A stretch of DNA of 64,000 nt from Planctomycetia bacterium (GTDB taxonomy: Bacteria > Planctomycetota > Planctomycetia > Pirellulales > UBA1268): positions 124,001 through 188,000 of the forward strand of contig JAPLNR010000060.1 of NCBI GenBank assembly GCA_026401035.1, given 5' to 3'. The position numbers and the translations under genes are program-made. The first letter of the stretch is position 1, and the number at the start of each line of letters is the position of its first letter. Under the pieces are notes generated by a model, which did not search any database, had not been told where the DNA came from, and worked only from the letters and a program-made list of their open reading frames with translations. Positions 57,501-64,000 of this stretch are shown piece by piece.

Positions 57501-57930
57501 ACAATACTGTTCGGCACGGTGATGGCCTCGACGCGGGCTTGGGGTTTGGCACCGAGAGTCAACCCGCCCAACCGGCACGGGGGTGCCCATGCCCCATCGC
57601 CGGTCGTTCGCTACGGGCATCCTGCCCTGCGCTCTCTGCACGCCGGCTGCGCTTCGCCATCCTGGCTACGCTGGCCGCCGAGCCCGGCTCCTGGGGCACG
57701 GGCACCCCCGTGCCTTCCCGAAGGAGATGAACACACGCGTACGGAGGCGAAGGGCTACCCATGCCCCAGGAGCCGGCGTTGCTGACTAGCGAAGCCAGGA
57801 TGGCGGAGCGCAGTCAGCATCGAGTGAGCGGAGCCCAGGATGGGCGCAGTGAACGTCCGGTGACGGGGCGTGGGTGGCCCGAAGCCGGGTTGGGCGAAGA
57901 TGGGCACAGCGTGACGCCGTGCCGGTTTTC
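57501..57930 (-). repeat. Large palindromic repeat, family B copy 2
   Basis: This ~430-bp element is the inverted counterpart of 30016-30460: its left part matches the right arm of copy 1 and its right part the left arm. The left end reads CAATACTGTTCGGCACGG; the right end is decayed but keeps the CCGTGCCG core. It stops 2 nt before the 3' end of tRNA-Arg, so it may have inserted beside the tRNA gene. No open frame is conserved. Confidence 0.78.
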
Positions 57931-57932
57931 AA

Positions 57933-58007
<75 letters not shown>

Positions 58008-58096
58008 CAAGAATCTTCCAGAAGGATACATGAGACGGGACAAACAACCAAGATTTGTTGGAAACCCGCCTCGAATGGCGCATTCCTTGGCATGGA

Positions 58097-60868
58097 CTAC
58101 TCGATACGCCGCACGAGGAAGCCTTCGTTGTCGACATCGAAGGCTTCCACGAGCAGCACTGCGTCAGGGGTTTCACCGTCAACGCGTTGCGCCGGCTGCG
58201 GCAGCGTGGCCCCGATCACGAGCGTGCGGGCTTCGCCGGCCGCGATGCGGCCGCCCGGAAGTGGCTCCATCCCGAGCCGCTCGCGGTCGCTGGCCCGCGG
58301 CCAGACGACGACGCCGTTGACCACGCGGCCCACCGTGTCGCGCTTCAGCGTGACCTCATGATCGGCAACCGAACGGGCCGGCGGCGTGTTCATCGCCACG
58401 AGGCCGCGGGCCTCCCGCGGCACGAAGGCGACGACCGGCTCCACCCCGTGCCTGTCCAGAAATGCCGCCGCGGCCTGCGTGGCCCGTGGCAGGTCTGCCA
58501 CGTCGTCGATGGGCATCACCACCGCCTGCAACGCGCCCGCCAGCGGGGGCAGGGGGCTGTCGTCGTCCGCGGGAAGCATCGCCACCGCGGCGACCTGGTC
58601 GATCCGCGCGAGCCAGATCGAGATCTTTTCCCGAACCAGCGTGCCGGCCAGTTCTCGAGACGAAATATGCTGTCCATCAACGACACGCGCCTCGATCCCC
58701 AGCAGTCGGCCACCGTGGGTTCCAAGGGATTCGTGGAGCGGGTCGCCGACGGCTAGCGACGCCAGCAGCCGATCCTCCCGCCGCACGAGGCAGGCTCCGT
58801 CGAAGGCCTCGGCCGTGGCGGCGAAGGCGGCCCAGTCCACGCCCGCGGGACGCGCTGCACCCACCGGCCACGCGGCCCGCATCCGCCGACGCACACTCGT
58901 GGCCGTCAGTTCCTGCAGGGCGAGCCGGGCCTCGTTGGGGTGGGTGCCAACGGGCAGCGGCTTGCCGAACGAGAGCGTCAGCGGCCGCCGAAAGCCGCGC
59001 AGTCCGCCGCCGAAGAACAGCCGGGGCCGTTTCGTAAAATAGCGACTCTCGGAAAACGAAAGCAGGCTGCCCCACATGCCGTCGATGTGCAGCGGCACGA
59101 TCGGCGCCTCGACACGATCGAGCAGCCATTCGAGGCCCCGTTTGAATCCGAGAATCTGCCCCGTACGCGAGATGCCCCCCTCGCAGAAGATGCCGATCAC
59201 GTCGCCATCGGCCAGTCCAGATTGGATCGTTTTGAGCGCCTGGCCGATCGATTTGGGCCGCGGATCAAAAAGAATGAACCGCCACTGGTCGGCCAACATC
59301 CGCATGAATTTTCCCTGAATATTTGGCCCGTAGACCACCATCCGCACCGGCCGCGGGCTGGCGAGCACGACGATGAAGCCGTCGAGCCAGGAGAGATGAT
59401 TGGCCACGATCACGGCCGGCCCCGTGGCGGGCAGAAGATCGCCGCCGCGCACTCGAAACCGATAGATCACTTGCACGATCGACGTCACGAGCATGCGGAG
59501 CGACGCCCGTGGCGCCGCATAGATCGCGACCGCCGCAGCCGCGGCCGCAAGCACGCCAAACAAGCCGAAGATGCTGCGGGCCGAGAGGAGCGGTGCCGCT
59601 GCCTCGACAGTGCCGACCGGGCTTCGCAGGAGGCCATACAGCATCGACGCGGCAAACATTCCCGCGAACGTGAGCAGGTTCGTGGCCGCCAGGAGCGCGC
59701 CGCGGCGCGGGGCCGGACTGCGCTCCTGAAAATAGGCCTCGAGCGGCACGTCGAAGATGCCCGCCCCGAGCCCGAGCAGCACGAGCGATCCTGCCGCCGA
59801 CCACCAGTCGCCATTCCCGCCGGCGTCACCGAAAATCGTCCGCGGGCCGCAGGCCAGAAAGAACGAGGCCACGGCCATGAGCCCGCCCCCGACGGGCACG
59901 AGGCCCAGGTTCACACCGCGGGTCGACACCCGGCCCGCCAACAGGCTGCCCAGCCCGATTCCACTCACGAGCGCGATCAGGAGCGGCACGACCTGCCCCT
60001 GCGATGTCGCACCTGACTCGGTCGCATATTGATCGACATTGAGCTGTGCGACGGCGCCCAAGGCCCAGAAGAAAACGATGCCGGCGGCGGCGGCCGAAAG
60101 CTCCCGCGAGCGAAAGAGTTCGGCCAGATCATCGCGGGTGCGGGTGAACGCATTCCACGGGGGCGGCGAGGCCGGATCGGCGGCCGGCCGCGGCACGAGC
60201 CAGAGCGCCGCCAGCCAACCCGCCGCCGCGAGCCCCACGAGCACGATGGCCGCGGGCACGGCATGCACCCACAGCGGGGCGGAGTGCAGTGCTCCCGACT
60301 GCGGCACGGTCGTGCCGTCAGCCAGCCAATTGCCGCCCGCCATGCCGATCAGCGTGGCGGCCAGTGTCGCCATGGCGAACAGGCCGTTGGCGCTCGAGAG
60401 CCTGTTTGCCGGCACGCTCTCCGGGATCGTGCCGATGACGCTCGGCGCCAGAAGCGCTGCCTGGCAGCCGATCACCACCACCGTCGCCAGAAGCAGCCAC
60501 AGGCCGGCGGGCAGCCCAAACCACTCACCGCCCGACCGCACGCCCCACGCCACCGCGCCAGCCGCTGCGGCCGCGATGACGATCTCCGCGAACTTGCACC
60601 AGACGATCACGGAACGTTTTGGATACCGGTCGGCCAGATATCCGGCCAGCCAGGCGAACAGCACGAACGGCAGCACGAATCCGGCAGTTCCGATCGTGAG
60701 CACCAGGGCCACCTGTCCGCTCGCGACCGCCTTCTTGCCAAGGCCGATCGCCAGCCAGCGTAGGACGTTATCGTTGACGACGGTCAGCACACGAAGCGCA
60801 AGAAGCGGATTGAATCCTTCAGCCACCGGTGACGTTCCCGGCTGCGATGACGCGTGCATGTGTTCCAA
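58097..60868 (-). CDS. MFS transporter fused to 1-acylglycerol-phosphate acyltransferase
   Basis: A 923-residue membrane protein. The first ~430 residues form a 12-helix MFS domain like LplT lysophospholipid transporters. Residues ~450-650 are a PlsC-type acyltransferase with NHLSWLDGF (HX4D-like) and FCEGGISRTGQ. The last ~220 residues are unusual: they resemble the closing part of the acyl-ACP synthetase domain of Aas (VGRVVNGVVVWPR, AFDVDNEGFLVRRIE) but show no AMP-binding P-loop. The Aas/LplT three-part plan would remodel lysophospholipids. The TTG at 60868 has GAGG about 7 nt upstream; ATG 60859 is an alternative. Confidence 0.82.
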   Translation of the reverse strand: MEHMHASSQPGTSPVAEGFNPLLALRVLTVVNDNVLRWLAIGLGKKAVASGQVALVLTIGTAGFVLPFVLFAWLAGYLADRYPKRSVIVWCKFAEIVIAAAAAGAVAWGVRSGGEWFGLPAGLWLLLATVVVIGCQAALLAPSVIGTIPESVPANRLSSANGLFAMATLAATLIGMAGGNWLADGTTVPQSGALHSAPLWVHAVPAAIVLVGLAAAGWLAALWLVPRPAADPASPPPWNAFTRTRDDLAELFRSRELSAAAAGIVFFWALGAVAQLNVDQYATESGATSQGQVVPLLIALVSGIGLGSLLAGRVSTRGVNLGLVPVGGGLMAVASFFLACGPRTIFGDAGGNGDWWSAAGSLVLLGLGAGIFDVPLEAYFQERSPAPRRGALLAATNLLTFAGMFAASMLYGLLRSPVGTVEAAAPLLSARSIFGLFGVLAAAAAAVAIYAAPRASLRMLVTSIVQVIYRFRVRGGDLLPATGPAVIVANHLSWLDGFIVVLASPRPVRMVVYGPNIQGKFMRMLADQWRFILFDPRPKSIGQALKTIQSGLADGDVIGIFCEGGISRTGQILGFKRGLEWLLDRVEAPIVPLHIDGMWGSLLSFSESRYFTKRPRLFFGGGLRGFRRPLTLSFGKPLPVGTHPNEARLALQELTATSVRRRMRAAWPVGAARPAGVDWAAFAATAEAFDGACLVRREDRLLASLAVGDPLHESLGTHGGRLLGIEARVVDGQHISSRELAGTLVREKISIWLARIDQVAAVAMLPADDDSPLPPLAGALQAVVMPIDDVADLPRATQAAAAFLDRHGVEPVVAFVPREARGLVAMNTPPARSVADHEVTLKRDTVGRVVNGVVVWPRASDRERLGMEPLPGGRIAAGEARTLVIGATLPQPAQRVDGETPDAVLLVEAFDVDNEGFLVRRIE

Positions 60869-60992
60869 GGTGTCGCCTCGATGGATCGCTGTTCAGACCT
60901 CAGGAAAAAGCCTTTTCAACCTGCATTCCCGGCCTCCGGGACCGCGCCAACCACCCAGGCTTCCGTGCATCGTGGTGGACTGTAACGACGGT

Positions 60993-61021
60993 TTGCAGGT
61001 CGGGGTTTTCGTGCGTATTCT
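60993..61021 (+). promoter_or_regulatory. Candidate promoter for the YAP-repeat gene
   Basis: TTGCAG (60993-60998), a 17-bp spacer and TATTCT (61016-61021, 4 of 6) lie about 58 nt before the start of the secreted repeat protein. Confidence 0.35.
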
Positions 61022-61079
61022 CCATGGATCTCTCTTATGGGAACAAGGTCGTTTCCTCCCCCTCCTTATTCTGCAGCGA

Positions 61080-61637
61080 ATGGAACCCATGAATCATCGC
61101 AGCCAGGCCTACGGGCACCGTATTTTCGAACGGTCTTTCTCCGGTCTGCTGCTCGTCGCGGCAGCCTGCGGTATCGCCCGGCAGGCGGAGGCGCAGATCG
61201 TGGTCTACCGGCCGGTTGTTCCGATGTTCGCCCCGGCCGCCGGTCCGTACGTTGCCAACTACACGCCGGCCGGCAACTATGCCGCCGTGACCGCGTTCAC
61301 GCCACCGATCGTCGAGACCGTGGCCATGCCGGTTGTTCAGGCACCGGTCATGGCAGCCGCGCCGCCGAGCGTGGCAATGACGAGCTTCTACGCGCCGACC
61401 TACGTGGAACCGGGCTACGCAGCCCCCGTGGCAACGACCGCGTATTACGCCCCCATGCAACCGGTTGCGACCACGGCTTTCTACGCCCCTGCCGCCCCGG
61501 TTATGGCCGCGGCACCAGTCGTCGCCGCGCCTGTGACGGCGTATTACGCACCGGCCGTCGTCGCGGTGCCGCTGTATCGCCGGGGCTTGTTTGGCGCCTA
61601 CCGTCCTGTCCGCGCGGCCTACTTTCCTCCGTACTGA
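61080..61637 (+). CDS. Secreted Ala/Pro/Tyr repeat protein
   Basis: A 185-residue exported low-complexity protein. The signal peptide (FSGLLLVAAACGIARQAEAQ) is followed by a tail built from Ala, Pro, Val and Tyr with recurring YAP units (FYAPTYVEP, TAYYAPMQPVATTAFYAP, TAYYAPAVV). No cysteine pattern or enzyme motif appears. Tyr-rich repeats suggest a structural or surface role, possibly cross-linked. ATGs at 61080 and 61089 are both usable. It precedes the first desaturase gene on the same strand. Confidence 0.7.
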   Translation: MEPMNHRSQAYGHRIFERSFSGLLLVAAACGIARQAEAQIVVYRPVVPMFAPAAGPYVANYTPAGNYAAVTAFTPPIVETVAMPVVQAPVMAAAPPSVAMTSFYAPTYVEPGYAAPVATTAYYAPMQPVATTAFYAPAAPVMAAAPVVAAPVTAYYAPAVVAVPLYRRGLFGAYRPVRAAYFPPY

Positions 61638-61689
61638 CTCCGGCCACGGTCGCAAACTTCGCGCCGTGTTCGTCCGCAGCGGCCGTTTC

Positions 61690-61717
61690 TTGACCCCCAC
61701 GGGCCGCCCCCTATAGT
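61690..61717 (+). promoter_or_regulatory. Strong candidate sigma-70 promoter for the crtI-like gene
   Basis: TTGACC (61690-61695, 5 of 6), a 16-bp spacer and TATAGT (61712-61717, 5 of 6) lie 74 nt before the desaturase ATG. It is the closest match to consensus I found in the window. Confidence 0.6.
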
Positions 61718-61736
61718 ACGGCGATTAGCCGTTTTT
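61718..61736 (+). terminator. Weak hairpin plus T-run between genes
   Basis: ACGGC-GATTA-GCCGT followed by T5 is a small intrinsic-terminator-like structure 80 nt after the YAP-repeat gene. It overlaps the start region of the downstream promoter, so it would act on transcripts arriving from upstream. Confidence 0.35.
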
Positions 61737-61790
61737 CGGCGGTGGTCGCACGGACGGCCGTTCCTGGCTGCAGGCCACAGAAGGGTGCGG

Positions 61791-63347
61791 ATGACGCGGA
61801 CTGTCAATATTATCGGTGCCGGCCCCGGCGGGCTGGCCACCGCCATGCTGCTGGCAAAGGCGGGAGTGCGCGTTCGCGTTCTCGAACGCCTTCCGATCCC
61901 GGGAGGACGCACCAGCACGATCTCCACGCCCGAGGGATTCCGCTTCGATCTCGGGCCAACCTTCTTCCTCTATCCCAAGGTTCTCGACGACATCTTCTCG
62001 ACCTGCGGCTATGACCTGCGGCGGGAGGTGGAGATGGTCCGTCTCGACCCGCAGTATCGCCTCGTGTTCGGCGCCGGTGGCGAACTGCTGGCCACTCCCG
62101 ACGTCGAACGGATGGAGCTGGAGGTCTCGAAACTCTCGCCGCAGGATCGCGGCTCCTTCACCAGGTTCATGCAGGCCACCCGGGAGAAATTCACCCGGTT
62201 TGCGCCGTTTCTAGAAAAGCCGTTCGAGAGCTGGCGGGATCTCGCCAACCCCGACCTGCTCAAACTCATGCCGCTGCTCAAGCCTTGGAAGAGCCTCGAT
62301 GCGGAACTCGGCAGTTTCTTCAGTGACGAGCGGATCCGGCTGGCATTCACGTTCCAGTCGAAATACCTCGGCATGTCGCCATTCCGTTGCCCGAGCCTGT
62401 TTTCGATCCTCTCATTCCTGGAATACGAACACGGCGTCTATCACCCGATCGGCGGCTGCGGCGCGGTTTCGACGGCGATGGCCCGGATCGCACAGGACAT
62501 GGGCGTCGAGATTCGCTACAGCGAACCGGTCGAGTCGCTGCGGTTCGAAGGGCGGCGGGTGGCGGCCGCCCATACGGCCCAGGGCGACTATGAGGCCGAT
62601 GCCACGGTCTTCAACGCCGATTTCGCTCGCAGCATGACGCGGCTCGTGCCTGACCACCTGCGGCGGCGGTGGAGCGACCGGAAGATCGCCTCCAAGCGTT
62701 TTTCCTGCTCGACGTTCATGCTCTATCTCGGCATCGAGGGCCGCTACGACGACATCGCCCACCACAACATTTACCTGTCGAAGAACTACCGGGAAAATCT
62801 CGCCGACATCGAAACACGGCACATGCTCGGCAGCGACCCCTCGATGTACGTGCAGAATGCCTGCGTGACCGACCCCTCGCTCGCGCCGCCTGGCATGAGC
62901 ACGCTCTACCTCCTCATTCCCGTCACCCACCGGCATCCGAATGTCGATTGGCGGCGCGAGGCGGCGGGCTATCGGGAGATCGCGCTCGATCAAATGGAGC
63001 GGATCGGGATCCATGGCGTTCGTGAACGCATCCGCTACGAGCGGATGATCACGCCCGATGACTGGCAGGACGACTACGAGATCTACCGCGGCGCCACGTT
63101 CAACCTCTCGCACGATCTCGGCCAGATGCTCCACATGCGGCCCCACAACCGGTTCGAAGACCTCGACCGCGCCTATCTCGTGGGGGGTGGCACCCATCCG
63201 GGAAGCGGATTGCCGGTGATCTATTCGTCGGCCCGGATCACGTCGGACCTCCTGCTCGCAGACCTCGGCATCGCCCCCCCCGCTACCGACCACGGCCGTA
63301 TGCCGTTACCGGCCGTATGCGGCGAAGAGACGGCGGCGGCTGTGTAG
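61791..63347 (+). CDS. CrtI/CrtN-type carotenoid desaturase (first)
   Basis: A 518-residue FAD-dependent desaturase of the phytoene/4,4'-diapophytoene desaturase family. The N-terminal FAD motif is VNIIGAGPGGLATAMLLAKAG (about 4-24), followed by GGRTSTISTPEGFRFDLGPT, and the C-terminal family motif is VGGGTHPGSGLPVIYSSARI (about 465). It should introduce double bonds or oxidise ends of a carotenoid backbone. An in-frame GTG at 61785 is possible; ATG 61791 is used here. A second CrtI-type gene starts 77 nt later. Which desaturation it performs is not predictable. Confidence 0.9.
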   Translation: MTRTVNIIGAGPGGLATAMLLAKAGVRVRVLERLPIPGGRTSTISTPEGFRFDLGPTFFLYPKVLDDIFSTCGYDLRREVEMVRLDPQYRLVFGAGGELLATPDVERMELEVSKLSPQDRGSFTRFMQATREKFTRFAPFLEKPFESWRDLANPDLLKLMPLLKPWKSLDAELGSFFSDERIRLAFTFQSKYLGMSPFRCPSLFSILSFLEYEHGVYHPIGGCGAVSTAMARIAQDMGVEIRYSEPVESLRFEGRRVAAAHTAQGDYEADATVFNADFARSMTRLVPDHLRRRWSDRKIASKRFSCSTFMLYLGIEGRYDDIAHHNIYLSKNYRENLADIETRHMLGSDPSMYVQNACVTDPSLAPPGMSTLYLLIPVTHRHPNVDWRREAAGYREIALDQMERIGIHGVRERIRYERMITPDDWQDDYEIYRGATFNLSHDLGQMLHMRPHNRFEDLDRAYLVGGGTHPGSGLPVIYSSARITSDLLLADLGIAPPATDHGRMPLPAVCGEETAAAV

Positions 63348-63424
63348 GCCACCGGTCTTTCGGTCAATCGCACCGCACAACAGACGAGCATCCGAACACA
63401 GACTTCAGTCGTAGGAACGCAGCA

Positions 63425-64000
63425 ATGATCAAGGCAGATGAACAAAACAGGGTGGTCGTGGTCGGCGGCGGCCTCGGCGGCCTGGCGGCTGCCTGCACGC
63501 TCGCGGCTCGCGGCTATGCGGTCACGCTCTGCGAAAAAAATGCCTGGGTCGGCGGCAAGGCTGCGGTGCTCGCTGAGCAGGGTTTCCGGTTCGACATGGG
63601 GCCGACGATCCTGACGATTCCCGGCGTGCTCAAGCGAATCTTCGCCGAGGCGGGCCGCGAGCTGGAAACAGCCCTCGATCTCGTCCCGCTCGATCCGCAG
63701 TGGCGGAGTTTTTTCACGGACGGAACGACGCTCGATCTGGTCGCCGACGTCGCCGAAATGAAGGCCACGCTCGACGCCTACGCCCCCGGCACCGGCTCCG
63801 GAGAGGGCTACACCCGATTCATGTCGCTGGCAAAGCGGCTCCACCGGCTCTCGAACGAATTCTTCTTCTGGCGCAGCGTCGGGGGCATGAAAGACATGTT
63901 CGACCCCCGCCGCAGCCTGAAGCTCTCGCTCCTGAAGGAGGTCATGGGGATGCGGCCGGGCCACTCCGTGGCCGGCACCGTGCGGTCCTTCGTGTCGGAC
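63425..64000 (+). CDS. CrtI-type desaturase (second, cut by window edge)
   Basis: 192 codons of a second desaturase are visible. The FAD motif VVVVGGGLGGLAAACTLAARG (about 10-30) is followed by GGKAAVLAEQGFRFDMGPTI, the closely conserved CrtI opening. The rest lies beyond position 64000. It differs clearly from its upstream neighbour (GGKA versus GGRT in the FAD-binding region), so they are paralogues for distinct steps. The ATG at 63425 has no strong ribosome-binding site. Confidence 0.92.
   Translation, partial: MIKADEQNRVVVVGGGLGGLAAACTLAARGYAVTLCEKNAWVGGKAAVLAEQGFRFDMGPTILTIPGVLKRIFAEAGRELETALDLVPLDPQWRSFFTDGTTLDLVADVAEMKATLDAYAPGTGSGEGYTRFMSLAKRLHRLSNEFFFWRSVGGMKDMFDPRRSLKLSLLKEVMGMRPGHSVAGTVRSFVSD

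Overview
The window is GC-rich, densely coded bacterial chromosome, most probably from a planctomycete related to Pirellulales. Support for this: a small protein of a type I associate with planctomycetes (29470-29727), a DUF1573 protein paired with a tetrahaem cytochrome c (39176-41965), two CrtI-type carotenoid desaturases, frequent GTG/TTG starts, and operons broken up in the way typical of that phylum. No rRNA, CRISPR array, prophage or insertion sequence with a transposase was seen. The taxonomic call is inference from gene content only.

Layout. 1-14 kb: mcsA-mcsB (protein arginine kinase, running off the left edge), trpE with a translationally coupled ABC ATPase, a Kef-type antiporter, trpB-trpA, mutM, a Tat-exported DUF3500 protein, a ThiO-like oxidase, and a three-gene block of a membrane protein, a ParA/BY-kinase-like protein and an ExeA-like ATPase. 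14-22 kb: metH, a Xer recombinase, then (minus strand) a TolQ/ExbB-ExbD-ExbD proton channel set downstream of two TPR proteins. 22-31 kb: a giant TPR protein, serC-serA, a TPR lipoprotein, a small planctomycete protein, a large palindromic repeat and an FHA protein. 31-39 kb: gcvT-gcvH-lipoate ligase, RNase R, a YhaM-like exoribonuclease and a proS of the archaeal/eukaryal type. 39-44 kb: DUF1573, tetrahaem cytochrome and yebC. 42-55 kb: a long minus-strand translation and lipid block (rpmF-fabD-fabG-acpP-fabF, a secreted protein, a ketosynthase homologue without catalytic residues, nusA-infB-rbfA and a HhH-like protein with a basic tail). 55-58 kb: ruvC-ruvA-ruvB, a second copy of the large repeat and tRNA-Arg(ACG). 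58-64 kb: an MFS-acyltransferase fusion, a YAP-repeat secreted protein and two desaturases, the second cut by the right edge.

How the genes work together. Tight spacing and 4-bp stop/start overlaps (mcsA/mcsB, trpE/ABC, infB/rbfA, rbfA/HhH, ruvC/ruvA) mark co-translated units. The fatty-acid genes and the transcription/translation factors nusA-infB-rbfA form one long co-directional run with candidate internal promoters in front of acpP and nusA. Glycine/one-carbon metabolism is well represented (serA, serC, gcvT, gcvH, lipoate ligase, metH, possibly thiO).

The most unusual material is: (i) a ~445-bp palindromic element with perfect 20-bp inverted ends, present twice, the second copy abutting a tRNA gene; (ii) a three-copy ~140-bp intergenic repeat and a three-copy short hairpin repeat next to stop codons; (iii) proteins that keep a family fold but have lost catalytic residues (ketosynthase, ParA-like, ABC ATPase, the C-terminal domain of the MFS-acyltransferase). 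I did not find a clear defence system or biosynthetic island.
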